The notes beneath the pieces were generated by a model, which saw only the letters and a list, made by a program, of their open reading frames with translations, was not told the origin of the DNA and did not search any database. DNA of 59,516 bases from Gammaproteobacteria bacterium (lineage in GTDB: Bacteria > Pseudomonadota > Gammaproteobacteria > Xanthomonadales > SZUA-36), in NCBI GenBank assembly GCA_030426265.1, contig JAUHYP010000017.1, positions 1 to 59,516 on the forward strand. Direction: 5' to 3'. Both the position numbers and the translations under genes were made by a program. Positions 9,463 to 17,982 of this stretch are shown piece by piece (position 1 is the stretch's first letter; every line of letters starts with the position of its first letter).

Positions 9463-10118
9463 TCCTTGCCGCGGGCCAGGGCGAACGCCTGCGTCCGCTG
9501 ACCGACACGGTGCCCAAACCCCTGATCAAGGCCGGCGGCAAACCCCTGATCGAGCACCACCTGGAGCACCTCGCCGACGCCGGGTTCCGCGAAGTGGTAA
9601 TCAATACCGGGCACCTGGGCGACCAGCTGCCGGCGGCCCTCGGCGACGGCAGCCGTTGGGGTCTCGGCCTGCACTGGTCGCACGAGCGGCCGGAACCGCT
9701 GGAAACCGGCGGCGGCATCTTTCAGGCCCTGCCCCTGCTGGGCGCGGGCCCCTTCGCCGTGATCAGCGGCGACATCTGGTGCGACTATCCCCTGGACCGG
9801 CTGCGCCACGTCAAGTGCGACCGCGCCCACCTGGTCGTGGTGCCGAACCCGCCGCACCACCCCGAAGGCGACCTGGCCCTGAACGGCGGCCGCCTGCGCA
9901 CCGGGGGCGAGCCCCGCTACACCTTCAGCGGCATCGCCGTCTACCACCCCCGGTTTTTCGAGGGCTGCTCACCGGGACGCTGGCGCATCACCGAACTGCT
10001 CAGACGCACGGCGGACGAGCACCTGGTCACCGGCGAGTTGCACCGCGGCGCCTGGCACGACTCGGGCACCCCGGAGCGGCTGGCGGCATTGCGGACCGCT
10101 CTCGGCGACATCGACTGA
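9450..10118 (+). CDS. murU: N-acetylmuramate-1-phosphate uridylyltransferase MurU
   Basis: 222 residues, the length of known MurU proteins. A nucleotidyltransferase that converts MurNAc-1-phosphate and UTP to UDP-MurNAc. The signature MILAAGQGERLRPLTD is followed by PKPLIKAGGKPLIEHHLEHL with its substrate-binding lysines. GGGIFQALPLLG and VISGDIWCDYPL carry the metal-binding aspartate. The gene overlaps amgK by 13 bp, so the two steps of the recycling bypass are co-translated. The start is ATG at 9450; an ATG nine bases later (MILAAG) is an alternative. A GC hairpin follows 11 bp after the stop. Confidence 0.93.
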   Translation: MRAMILAAGQGERLRPLTDTVPKPLIKAGGKPLIEHHLEHLADAGFREVVINTGHLGDQLPAALGDGSRWGLGLHWSHERPEPLETGGGIFQALPLLGAGPFAVISGDIWCDYPLDRLRHVKCDRAHLVVVPNPPHHPEGDLALNGGRLRTGGEPRYTFSGIAVYHPRFFEGCSPGRWRITELLRRTADEHLVTGELHRGAWHDSGTPERLAALRTALGDID

Positions 10119-10129
10119 GTCTCACGGCA

Positions 10130-10148
10130 GCCGGGCGCCCTGCCCGGC
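10130..10148 (+). terminator. hairpin after murU
   Basis: Perfect 7-bp stem GCCGGGC/GCCCGGC with a 5-base loop, beginning 12 bases after the murU stop. No T-run follows, so it is a weak intrinsic terminator at best or a transcript-end stabiliser. Confidence 0.4.
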
Positions 10149-10218
10149 CTGTCGCTCGCAACGGCCACGTTCCGCCGTTCGCGCTTCCACCGGTTCATCC
10201 ACCTATCGCTTCGCGGTG

Positions 10219-10247
10219 TTGTCTGTAGTGTTGTACTGTGGTATAAC
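10219..10247 (+). promoter_or_regulatory. sigma-70 type promoter of the 10301 lipoprotein gene
   Basis: TTGTCT (10219-10224) and TATAAC (10242-10247) separated by exactly 17 bp, in one of the few AT-richer intergenic stretches of the window. The -10 element is 5 of 6 to consensus and the -35 element 4 of 6. The start codon at 10301 lies about 50 bp further on. Confidence 0.65.
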
Positions 10248-10249
10248 AC
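10228..10249. promoter_or_regulatory. dyad operator overlapping the promoter
   Basis: GTGTTGTAC-TGTG-GTATAACAC, a 9-4-9 inverted repeat with one mismatch, lies across the spacer and -10 box of the promoter at 10219-10247. The position suits a repressor that blocks polymerase. The regulator is unknown; half-sites of this form are seen for GntR- or TetR-like proteins. Confidence 0.5.
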
Positions 10250-10300
10250 CTAACCATGACGTCACGACAGACATCCCCAACGCGCCACGGAACCCGAATC

Positions 10301-11992
10301 ATGAAACGACTGCCCCTCGCCATGGCCCTGACGGCCGGCACCCTGCTCCTCACTGCCTGCAGCCAGACCGAAGATGCGGACGACAGCATTGCGAACCCGC
10401 TACTGAACCACGTGCCGGCCGATACCCCCTTCGTGCTGGCCAACCTCGAACCCTTGCCGGCCGACGTCGTCGACGCCTGGCTGCTCCGGTTCGGACCGGT
10501 GCTCGTCGACCTGCAGGGCTCGCTGGATGAACTGCGCCAGGGCCTGCAGGACAGCGAAATCACGGTGGACGGAGTGGACCACACCCAGGTCATGGATGCC
10601 GTGCTGGCCGAATTCGATGGCAAGCTGAACCGCCAGGGACTCGAGAGCCTCGGGTTTTCGCTGGAAAGCACCAGCGCGATCTACGGCCAGGGGCTGTTCC
10701 CGGTGCTGCGGATCGGACTGGGCGACGCCGAAGCGTTCCGCGCGACGATCGCCCGCATCGAGGCCAACTCCGGCCAGTCCATTCCGGAGCTCGAGTACCA
10801 GGGCGTCAGTTACTGGCGCGCGAGCGGCGACGCCGAACCGATGGCGCTGTACGCCGCCATCCTGGACGACCACGTCGTGCTCACGGCGGCCCCCTCCAGC
10901 CGCGAGTCTGAATTTTTGCCCGGCCTGCTGGGCCTCGAGCTCCCCGACGCCTCGCTCGGCACGAACGGCGCCCTGTCGGCCCTGAACCGGGAAAAGGGAT
11001 TCTCGCCCTACGGTTCCGGCTGGGTGGACCTGTCACGTGTGGCGGACGAGCTGTTCGAATCCGACAGCACCACGGCCACCTGGATGGCCGACATGGGTGA
11101 CTTCGACCCCTCCGCCATCGACCCGGCCTGCAAGCGCGAAGCCCGGCTCGCCACCGGCTTCGTACCGCGACTGGTGGCCGGCACCCGCAAGCTGGACGCC
11201 GACAGCATGGCGTTGCGCTACCAGGTCGAGACCAACTCCCTGTTGGGCGGCCAGCTCGAACGGCTGGTGGCCGATGTGCCGCCGGCCTCCACCGACCCGG
11301 CGCACCGGGCGAGCGCCTCGCTGAGCCTGCAGGCCGGCCGGGTGCGCGAGTTCCTGCTCGATTCGGCCAATGCGCTGGCCGCGGCGCCCTTCGAATGTCC
11401 GCAGCTGCAGGAGCTGAATGTCCAGGTGCAGGAGCTCGCGAACACCCTGAACCAGCCCATGCCGCCCTTCATCGGGAACCTCAAGGGCTTCCGCGCGGAG
11501 CTGGCGTCCATCGACCCGGCCGACCCGCAGCCCGACAACGTTCGCGGCCGGCTGTCCCTGGAAATGGAAAGCCCGCAGATGGTCATCGGCATGGCCAGCA
11601 TGATGGTCCCGGGTTTCGAGGACCTGCAGATCGAGCCGGGCGCCGACCCCGTCGCCCTGCCCCAGGAACTGATGGCGGTGCGCACCCCGGAATTCGAGGC
11701 CTACGCGGTGATGAGCAAGGACGCGATCGGCGTGTCGATCGGACCCGGACAGTCCGACGGCCTGCGTGACTTCCTGGACGAGAACGGCAATGCCGACGGC
11801 GTGTTCTTCTCCGTGGACTACGACATGGCCCTGGTGGCCGAATGGCAGGAGTCGGCCATGGCCGCCCAGGGCCAGGACGCCGACCCGGCCGTCTCCCCCA
11901 CCCGGTACCCGGAACTGTTGGGCCGCACGCGCATGGAACTGCGCTTCGACGGCGAGGGCCTGACGATCGACCAGTCCCAGACGTTTCCCTGA
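10301..11992 (+). CDS. large lipoprotein of unknown function
   Basis: 563 residues beginning MKRLPLAMALTAGTLLLTACS, a clear lipoprotein signal with lipobox LTAC. An ATG 45 bp upstream would only lengthen the leader with non-signal sequence, so I use 10301. The mature part opens PADTPFVLANLEPLP, a phrase common in uncharacterised exported proteins that open with ADTPFV; I do not recognise a catalytic motif. The protein is acidic and predicted to be anchored in the outer or inner membrane. It has its own promoter and dyad operator and ends in a strong terminator, so it appears to be a single-gene, regulated unit. Function unknown. Confidence 0.85.
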   Translation: MKRLPLAMALTAGTLLLTACSQTEDADDSIANPLLNHVPADTPFVLANLEPLPADVVDAWLLRFGPVLVDLQGSLDELRQGLQDSEITVDGVDHTQVMDAVLAEFDGKLNRQGLESLGFSLESTSAIYGQGLFPVLRIGLGDAEAFRATIARIEANSGQSIPELEYQGVSYWRASGDAEPMALYAAILDDHVVLTAAPSSRESEFLPGLLGLELPDASLGTNGALSALNREKGFSPYGSGWVDLSRVADELFESDSTTATWMADMGDFDPSAIDPACKREARLATGFVPRLVAGTRKLDADSMALRYQVETNSLLGGQLERLVADVPPASTDPAHRASASLSLQAGRVREFLLDSANALAAAPFECPQLQELNVQVQELANTLNQPMPPFIGNLKGFRAELASIDPADPQPDNVRGRLSLEMESPQMVIGMASMMVPGFEDLQIEPGADPVALPQELMAVRTPEFEAYAVMSKDAIGVSIGPGQSDGLRDFLDENGNADGVFFSVDYDMALVAEWQESAMAAQGQDADPAVSPTRYPELLGRTRMELRFDGEGLTIDQSQTFP

Positions 11993-12025
11993 CCGGCGCG
12001 CCGGACCCCACTGAACGCAACCCTT

Positions 12026-12054
12026 GCGGGCCCCACGGGGCCCGCTTTTTTTTT
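12026..12054 (+). terminator. Rho-independent terminator
   Basis: GCGGGCCCC/GGGGCCCGC hairpin (12026-12045) followed directly by nine T residues. It lies 34 bp after the stop of the large lipoprotein gene and is the only textbook intrinsic terminator in the window. Confidence 0.92.
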
Positions 12055-12149
12055 ACCTGGATGAGACTGGGGCAACGCCCGGACTCCGTCGCGGGCGCGA
12101 CGGACGGAGCGCCCGGCACGGCGGGCTTCACGCGGGGGGCCGTGGGGCG

Positions 12150-12158
12150 TGCTATAAC
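12150..12158 (+). promoter_or_regulatory. extended -10 promoter of the iorAB-like pair
   Basis: TGCTATAAC is an extended -10 element (TG, one base, then TATAAC) 27 bp before the ATG at 12186. No clear -35 box is seen, as is usual for extended -10 promoters. Confidence 0.45.
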
Positions 12159-12185
12159 GGGGACGACTCCCACCGGAAGCTCCCA

Positions 12186-12653
12186 ATGGCCGACACCCTC
12201 AAGATCAATGGCGCCGAGCACACCGTCGAGGTCGACGGCGCCATGCCCCTCCTCTGGTACCTGCGCGACATCCTGCACTACACGGGCACCAAGTTCGGTT
12301 GCGGCATGGGGCTGTGCGGGGCCTGCACGATCCACCTCGACGGCCAGCCGACGCGCTCCTGTCTCATCCCGGTGAGCGCCGCCCTCGGGCGCGAGGTCAC
12401 CACCATCGAGGGCCTGTCGCCCGACGGGACCCACCCCCTGCAACTGGCCTGGATCGAGCACCGCGTTCCCCAGTGCGGTTACTGCCAGGCGGGCCAGATC
12501 ATGAGCGCAGCCGGCCTGCTGGCCGGCAACCCCAGCCCCAGCGATGCCGAGATCGACGCGGCCATGCAGGGCAACCTCTGTCGGTGCGGAACCTACACCC
12601 GGATCAAGCAGGCCATCCGCAGCGTCGCCGACGACGCGGAGGGCGCCGCATGA
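12186..12653 (+). CDS. [2Fe-2S] subunit of a molybdenum hydroxylase (isoquinoline 1-oxidoreductase alpha type)
   Basis: 155 residues. Small iron-sulfur subunit of the xanthine oxidase family. A plant-type [2Fe-2S] site is formed by [15 protein letters not shown] with a later cysteine in TRSC. A second helical-domain cluster is formed by [11 protein letters not shown] and [11 protein letters not shown]. The length and lack of extra domains match IorA-like subunits. It passes electrons from the molybdenum subunit encoded next, whose ATG overlaps this stop codon. It has no signal peptide, so it is probably carried out of the cell folded with its Tat partner. The natural substrate (an N-heterocycle or an aldehyde) cannot be told from sequence. 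Confidence 0.92.
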   Translation: MADTLKINGAEHTVEVDGAMPLLWYLRDILHYTGTKFGCGMGLCGACTIHLDGQPTRSCLIPVSAALGREVTTIEGLSPDGTHPLQLAWIEHRVPQCGYCQAGQIMSAAGLLAGNPSPSDAEIDAAMQGNLCRCGTYTRIKQAIRSVADDAEGAA

Positions 12654-14848
12654 AGCCGTCCACGTCCCGGCCCGGCCCCGTCCTCCTCGGGCGGCGCGAT
12701 TTTCTCAAGACGTCCGGCGTCGCCGCGGGCGGACTCGCCATCGGGGTGAGCCTGCCACTCGTGGCCGGCGCCCGTTCCGATGCCGACGCATCCGGCGCCA
12801 ACACCGAAGTGAACGCCTTCGTGCACATCGCGGAGAATGGCGACACGACGCTCTACTGCGGCCGCTGCGAAATGGGCCAGGGCATCGCCACGGCCCTGAC
12901 GGCGGCGGTGGCCGACGAACTCGAGGCCGACTGGGACCGGGTGACGGTGCTCCAGGGTGACGCCGACGAGAAGTACGGACCCCAGGGCACCGGTGGTTCG
13001 CGCAGCATCAACATCATGTTCACGCCCATGCGCCAGGCCGGCGCGGCCGCCCGGGCCATGCTGGTGGCCGCGGCGGCCGAGCGCTGGGGCATTCCGGCCG
13101 CCGATTGCGTCGCCGAGAACCACCGCGTGACCAACCGCCAGAACAGCCGCACGCTGGGCTATGGAGAACTGGCCGCGGCGGCTGCGGGCCAGGCGGTGCC
13201 GGACGACCCGGCGCTCAAGACGCCGGACCAGTTCCGCTACATCGGCAAGCCCCTGCCCCGCGTGGACATGGGCGAAGTCGTGGTCGGCGCCCGGACCTAT
13301 GGCGCCGACACGCGACTGCCGGGCATGAAGTTCGGGGCCGTCCGCCACGTCCCCGTCATGGGCGGGCGGATCGTTTCCTTCGATGCCACCGAGGCCCGGC
13401 AGATGCCGGGGGTGATCGACGTGGTGCGCATCGACCCCATCGACGATCGTTACAGTTCGCTGGGCGCCATCGGTGTCGTCGCGGATTCGACCTGGCATGC
13501 CCGCCAGGCGCTGGACAAGGTGCAGGTCGATTTCGAACCCGGACCGCACGGCGACTACGACTCGGCCGCCTACAAGGCCGAATTGGCGCGCAACGTCGAA
13601 GCGCCCGCCGAGCCCGTTCACCGCCGCGGCAACCTCGCCGCCGCCTTCGAGTCCGCCGCGACGCGGCATGGCGCCACCTACCTCGGCGGGCACCTGTCCC
13701 ATTCCCCGATGGAGCCCATGGCCAGCGCGGTCTGGGTGCGGGAAGACGGCTGCGAGGTCTGGGCCTCCACCCAGGACCCTGCCGGCATCCAGCGCACCCT
13801 GGGCACCTTCCTGGGCATCGACCCGAAGGCCGTGACCGTCCACGTCATGATGGCGGGCGGCGCCTTCGGCCGGAAGTTCAAGTGCGACTATGTCCACGAG
13901 GCCGCGGCCCTGTCCAGGGCGACGGGCGCGCCCGTCAACCTGACCTGGTCACGGGAGGAAGACACCCGCACGGGCTTCTATCATTCCCTGAGCGCACAGC
14001 GCATCGAGGCCTCGCTGGACGAGGCGGGCAATGTCACCGGCTGGCTGCACCGCGCGGCCTTCCCGCCCATCGCCAGCACCTTCAATCCGTCCGTCGAGCG
14101 TCCCTCCGAAGGTGACCTGAGGGCCCTGGTCGACCACCCGTACGGCATCGTCAACCTCGAAGTGGAATCGGGCCACGCCCCGGCGCACACGCGCATCGGC
14201 TGGTACCGCGCGGTGTACGCGATTTTCTATGGCTTCGCCATCAACGTCTTCACGGACGAGCTCGCCGAGCAGGCGGGCGAGGACCCGCTCGAGTTCCATC
14301 GGCGCATCTATCGAAACAACACCAACTCGGAGCAGAAGGAGCTGGTCGAGCGCTCGCTGGGCGTGCTGGAACTGGCGGCGGAAAAAGGCGGCTGGGGCAA
14401 GGATCTCCCCGAAGGCCACGGCCTGGGCATCGCCGTCCACCACAGCTTCGAGTCGTACACCGCCATGGTGGTGCACGTGGAACTCGATGGCGACAAGGTC
14501 AAGGTGCACCGGGTCGATTGCGCCGTGGACTGTGGCCTGGTGCTGAATCCGGACCAGGCCACGGCCCAGATGGAAGGCGCGGTCATCATGGGCATGTCCC
14601 TGGCCCTCTACACCGAGGTCACGTTCCGCGAGGGTGCGGTGGTGAACGGCAATTTCCACGACTACCCCATCCTGCGGACGCAGGAGGCGCCCCGGGAAAT
14701 CCACGTCCACTTCACCAATACCGGCGCCCGTCCGACGGGACTGGGCGAACCCGGCGTGCCTTCGCTGGCGCCCGCCCTGGTGAACGCGATCCGGGCCGCC
14801 GGCGGACCCCGCCACCGCAGCCTGCCCATCAAGCCCATGAAGGTCTGA
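12650..14848 (+). CDS. molybdopterin-binding subunit of a Tat-exported hydroxylase (isoquinoline 1-oxidoreductase beta type)
   Basis: 732 residues. The N terminus has a twin-arginine signal, [18 protein letters not shown], placing the complex in the periplasm. Molybdenum-site features are the glycine-rich [36 protein letters not shown] and, near the C terminus, [20 protein letters not shown], where the Glu of GEPG is the expected catalytic base. It is co-translated with the iron-sulfur subunit by an ATGA overlap. No maturation factor (XdhC/MocA-like) or cytochrome c lies beside it, so cofactor insertion and electron acceptor genes must be elsewhere. Family assignment is firm; substrate is not. 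Confidence 0.92.
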   Translation: MKPSTSRPGPVLLGRRDFLKTSGVAAGGLAIGVSLPLVAGARSDADASGANTEVNAFVHIAENGDTTLYCGRCEMGQGIATALTAAVADELEADWDRVTVLQGDADEKYGPQGTGGSRSINIMFTPMRQAGAAARAMLVAAAAERWGIPAADCVAENHRVTNRQNSRTLGYGELAAAAAGQAVPDDPALKTPDQFRYIGKPLPRVDMGEVVVGARTYGADTRLPGMKFGAVRHVPVMGGRIVSFDATEARQMPGVIDVVRIDPIDDRYSSLGAIGVVADSTWHARQALDKVQVDFEPGPHGDYDSAAYKAELARNVEAPAEPVHRRGNLAAAFESAATRHGATYLGGHLSHSPMEPMASAVWVREDGCEVWASTQDPAGIQRTLGTFLGIDPKAVTVHVMMAGGAFGRKFKCDYVHEAAALSRATGAPVNLTWSREEDTRTGFYHSLSAQRIEASLDEAGNVTGWLHRAAFPPIASTFNPSVERPSEGDLRALVDHPYGIVNLEVESGHAPAHTRIGWYRAVYAIFYGFAINVFTDELAEQAGEDPLEFHRRIYRNNTNSEQKELVERSLGVLELAAEKGGWGKDLPEGHGLGIAVHHSFESYTAMVVHVELDGDKVKVHRVDCAVDCGLVLNPDQATAQMEGAVIMGMSLALYTEVTFREGAVVNGNFHDYPILRTQEAPREIHVHFTNTGARPTGLGEPGVPSLAPALVNAIRAAGGPRHRSLPIKPMKV

Positions 14849-14852
14849 GCCG

Positions 14853-14874
14853 GCGCCGGGCGGTTCCCCGGCGC
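14853..14874 (+). terminator. hairpin after the iorB-like gene
   Basis: Perfect 8-bp stem GCGCCGGG/CCCGGCGC with a 6-base loop, starting 5 bases after the stop codon and followed only by TTCC. A terminator-like structure without a real T-run. Confidence 0.4.
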
Positions 14875-14999
14875 TTCCGAGCCAGCCATGCCCGCGACCC
14901 GCGCGTGACGCTCCCTTGCGGGTTTTCGGGTATCCTTGCGCGCTGCCCGGTCCACAACCCGGACCGGAACGAGATTCAGAACCAGAGGATTTTCCCACG

Positions 15000-17210
15000 A
15001 TGAAAACCCGTACCACGCTGGCCGTGGCCGTGGCCGTGGCCGTGGCCCTTGGCCTCGCCGCCGCTGCCTGCAGCCCCACCGACTCAGAGACCCAGCAGAC
15101 CGCGGCGAACCCTGCCGAGGAAGCCGCAGAGACCGCCATGGCCACCCCCGAACCCGTCCAGGAAGCCGTCAACCCCTTCTTCACGGAAAGCGAGCTGTAC
15201 CTGCACTACCCGCCGTTCGACCAGATCAGCGACGACGACTACGCCCCGGCCTTCGAGCGCGGCATGGCGGAGCACATGGCGGAGATCGAGGCCATCGCCA
15301 GCGATCCCGAAGCCCCGAACTTCGACAACACCCTGGTCGCCATGGAGCGCTCCGGCGCCCTGCTCGACCGCGTGTCCCGCGTGTTCTACGCCATGGCCTC
15401 GGCGCACACCAACGAGACCATCGAAGCCGTGCGCAGCGACCTGGCGCCCAAGCTCTCCGCCCATGGCGACGCCATCCTGCTCAACGACGCCCTGTTCCAG
15501 CGCGTGAAGTCCATTCACGACGCCCGCGACAGCCTGGAACTGGACCCCGAGTCCTACCGCCTGGTGGAAGAAACCTACAAGGACTTCGTGCGCGCCGGCG
15601 CCCTGCTCGACGATGCGCAGAAGGAACAGCTGAAGGCCTACAACGCGGAACTCGCCACGCTGCAGACCACGTTCTCGCAGAACGTGCTGGCTGAAGTGAA
15701 CGCGAAAGCGATCGTGGTCGAGGATGCGGCGAAGCTCGACGGCCTCGGCGAAGAGGGCGTGGCCCGCGCAGCGGAAGCCGCCAAGGCCCGCGAACTGGAA
15801 GGCCAGTTCGTGATCCCGCTGCTGAACACCTCCGGCCAGCCGTCCCTGTCCTCGCTGACCGACCGTGGCCTGCGCCAGCGCATCATGGAAACCTCCCTGG
15901 GCCGCGGCTCCAGCGGCGGCGAGTTCGACAACCGCGACGAGATCACCCGCGTGGCGGAAATCCGCGCCGAACGCGCGCAGCTGCTGGGCTACCCCAACCA
16001 CGCCGCCTACAGCCTGGAAAACCAGACGGCCCGCACGGTCGAGGCGGTCAACGAACGCCTGGGCAGCCTGGCGCCGGCCGCGGTGGCCAACGCGAAGAAG
16101 GAAGCCGCCGAACTGCAGGGCATGATCGCCGCCGAAGGCGGTGATTTCGAACTCGCGGCCTGGGACTGGTCCTACTACACCGAGAAACTGCGCAAGGAGA
16201 AGTTCGACTTCGACGCCGGCGAACTCAAGCCCTACTTCGAACTGGACAATGTCCTGACCAAGGGGGTCTTCTTCGCCGCCGAGAAAGTCTACGGCCTGAC
16301 CTTCGAACAGCGCCCGGACCTGCCCACCTACCACCCCGACGTGCGCGTCTGGGAGGTGTTCGAGGAAGACGGCAGCACCCTGGGCCTGTTCATCGAGGAC
16401 ATGTACGCCCGCGAAAGCAAGCGCGGCGGCGCCTGGATGAACGCCTACGTCAGCCAGTCCGGCCTGCTGGGCACCCAGCCGGTGGTAGCCAACCACCTGA
16501 ACATCCCCAAGCCGCCGGAAGGCGAACCCACGCTGCTGACCTGGGACGAGGTGACCACCCTGTTCCATGAGTTCGGCCACGCGCTGCACGGACTGTTCTC
16601 CAACGTGAACTACCCGAGCTTCGCCGGCACCTCCGTGCCGCGTGACTTCGTGGAGTACCCCTCCCAGGTGAACGAGATGTGGGCCGACTGGCCGGAAGTG
16701 CTGGCCAACTACGCCGTGCACTTCGAAACCGGTGAGCCGCTGCCGCAGGAGATGCTGGACAAGGTGCTGGCCTCGGCGCAGTTCAACGAGGGCTTCCGCA
16801 CGACCGAGTACCTGGCCGCGGCCCTGCTGGACCAGGCCTGGCACCAGCGGACCCCGGAAGAAGTGCCGGATGCGGAAGGGCTGCTGGACTTCGAGGCGAA
16901 GGCCCTGGCGGACGCCGGCGTGGACTTCGCCCCGGTGCCGCCGCGGTATCGCAGCACCTACTTCTCCCACATCGTCGGCGGCTATTCCGCCGGCTACTAC
17001 TCCTACATCTGGAGCGAGGTGCTCGACGCCGACTCCGTGGAGTGGTTCAAGGAGAATGGCGGCATGCTGCGCGAGAACGGCGACCACTTCCGCGCCACCC
17101 TGCTCTCACGGGGCGGTTCGAAGGACGCCATGGCGCTGTTCCAGGACTTCCGTGGGCGCGCCCCGGACGTCCAGCCGCTGCTGATTCGCCGCGGCCTCGT
17201 CACGAACTGA
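15000..17210 (+). CDS. dcp: M3-family peptidyl-dipeptidase, lipoprotein form (Dcp-like)
   Basis: 736 residues. A zinc metallopeptidase that removes dipeptides or cuts oligopeptides. The zinc site is TLFHEFGHALHGLF with HEFGH near residue 523 and the third ligand downstream in NEMWADW. VPPRYRSTYFSHIVGGYSAGYYSYIWSEVL is the conserved M3 substrate loop. Unlike cytoplasmic Dcp, it starts with a signal peptide ending in LAAAACS, with Cys24 as probable lipid anchor, followed by an acidic, Thr/Glu/Pro-rich linker to residue 57. It therefore works in the periplasm, probably in peptide nutrition or clearance. The signal peptide contains a GTGGCC hexamer repeated about four times. Confidence 0.93.
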   Translation: MKTRTTLAVAVAVAVALGLAAAACSPTDSETQQTAANPAEEAAETAMATPEPVQEAVNPFFTESELYLHYPPFDQISDDDYAPAFERGMAEHMAEIEAIASDPEAPNFDNTLVAMERSGALLDRVSRVFYAMASAHTNETIEAVRSDLAPKLSAHGDAILLNDALFQRVKSIHDARDSLELDPESYRLVEETYKDFVRAGALLDDAQKEQLKAYNAELATLQTTFSQNVLAEVNAKAIVVEDAAKLDGLGEEGVARAAEAAKARELEGQFVIPLLNTSGQPSLSSLTDRGLRQRIMETSLGRGSSGGEFDNRDEITRVAEIRAERAQLLGYPNHAAYSLENQTARTVEAVNERLGSLAPAAVANAKKEAAELQGMIAAEGGDFELAAWDWSYYTEKLRKEKFDFDAGELKPYFELDNVLTKGVFFAAEKVYGLTFEQRPDLPTYHPDVRVWEVFEEDGSTLGLFIEDMYARESKRGGAWMNAYVSQSGLLGTQPVVANHLNIPKPPEGEPTLLTWDEVTTLFHEFGHALHGLFSNVNYPSFAGTSVPRDFVEYPSQVNEMWADWPEVLANYAVHFETGEPLPQEMLDKVLASAQFNEGFRTTEYLAAALLDQAWHQRTPEEVPDAEGLLDFEAKALADAGVDFAPVPPRYRSTYFSHIVGGYSAGYYSYIWSEVLDADSVEWFKENGGMLRENGDHFRATLLSRGGSKDAMALFQDFRGRAPDVQPLLIRRGLVTN

Positions 17211-17215
17211 GGTCC

Positions 17216-17234
17216 GGGCCGGACCTTCCGGCCC
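17216..17234 (+). terminator. hairpin after dcp
   Basis: 8-bp perfect stem GGGCCGGA/TCCGGCCC with a 3-base loop, 5 bases after the dcp stop codon. No T-run. Together with the stem at 17247-17277 it separates two convergent genes. Confidence 0.45.
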
Positions 17235-17246
17235 GCCTCTCCGGGC

Positions 17247-17277
17247 GCCTCACGGGACGGATTCGCTCCCGTGAGGC
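17247..17277. terminator. 11-bp hairpin covering the end of the sulfotransferase gene
   Basis: Perfect inverted repeat GCCTCACGGGA/TCCCGTGAGGC with a 9-base loop. It includes the stop codon and last codons of the minus-strand sulfotransferase gene, so it could act on either transcript of the convergent pair. Confidence 0.4.
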
Positions 17278-17945
17278 CGCTCGGCCTCTTCGGGCCGCCG
17301 CATGGCGTAGCCGAATCGCTCGAAATCCTCGCGGTAGAACGCGTTCACCACCTCCAGCATTTCCCCCGTGTAACGGCGCAAGGCCCCGGGGCCGGCCCGG
17401 CCGGCGGCATTGACCCGATCGAGGGTCCGCCGTGGCAGGCCGATGCCATCCATCACGTGGTCGAAATCGTCCTGCAGGGACTCGATCCGGCCCACGAAAT
17501 CCACTGCGATCTCACCGTCCTCCCCGGTCAGGAAGGAACCCTGGGTGGGGAACATGCGGTGTTCGGGCAGCGTCATCACGAACTTGCGGAATCCGCCCCG
17601 GGCGCGCAGGGCCCGATGATCACGGTGGCCTTCACGTTGCCGGACGTAGCGGTGGTAGGACAACAGCCAGGCGTAGGGATTGCGCACGAAGCCGAAGGTG
17701 AAGTAACTGTCCCAGACGGCCGGCGGCACTTTCCGGACCAGCCGCCGGGCGGGCACATGGGGCTGGAACAGCCCCAGGCGATAGCTCTCGCGGCCCAGCA
17801 TCAGGGCCCTCAGGTAAATGTGCCAGCGCTCGTCCCGGCGACACATCGCCACGGTGTACGGGCGCAGGGCCTCGGTGACCGAACTGCCCGCCGTCTTGGG
17901 CACATGCACGAAGATGAAGCGGTGGCTGTGACTGATCAGGTACAT
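17250..17945 (-). CDS. sulfotransferase family protein
   Basis: 231 residues. VHVPKTAGSSVTEAL at residues 13-27 is the PAPS 5'-phosphosulfate loop, and FTFGFVRNPYAWLLSYHRY is the 3'-phosphate-binding motif with its Arg and downstream Ser. Both are standard for the Sulfotransfer_2 group that modifies carbohydrates. It presumably transfers sulfate from PAPS to a sugar of the surface glycan made by the surrounding cluster. The ATG is 37 bp after the galE stop on the same strand, so the two are likely co-transcribed. The open frame extends far upstream inside galE; that extension is rejected because it has no family similarity. Confidence 0.85.
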   Translation of the reverse strand: MYLISHSHRFIFVHVPKTAGSSVTEALRPYTVAMCRRDERWHIYLRALMLGRESYRLGLFQPHVPARRLVRKVPPAVWDSYFTFGFVRNPYAWLLSYHRYVRQREGHRDHRALRARGGFRKFVMTLPEHRMFPTQGSFLTGEDGEIAVDFVGRIESLQDDFDHVMDGIGLPRRTLDRVNAAGRAGPGALRRYTGEMLEVVNAFYREDFERFGYAMRRPEEAERPHGSESVP

Positions 17946-17982
17946 GCGCCCGGTCCCGGGGCGCCCGTCGGGGACGGGCGGC

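Noticed and set aside
12046-12054. T-run as a possible phase-variable tract
   Set aside because: It lies directly after a GC hairpin and downstream of a stop codon, so it is simply the tail of an intrinsic terminator.
15084-17087. Open frame of 667 codons antisense to dcp
   Set aside because: A shadow of high GC and strong third-position bias. The sense protein has full M3 motifs; the antisense product has none.
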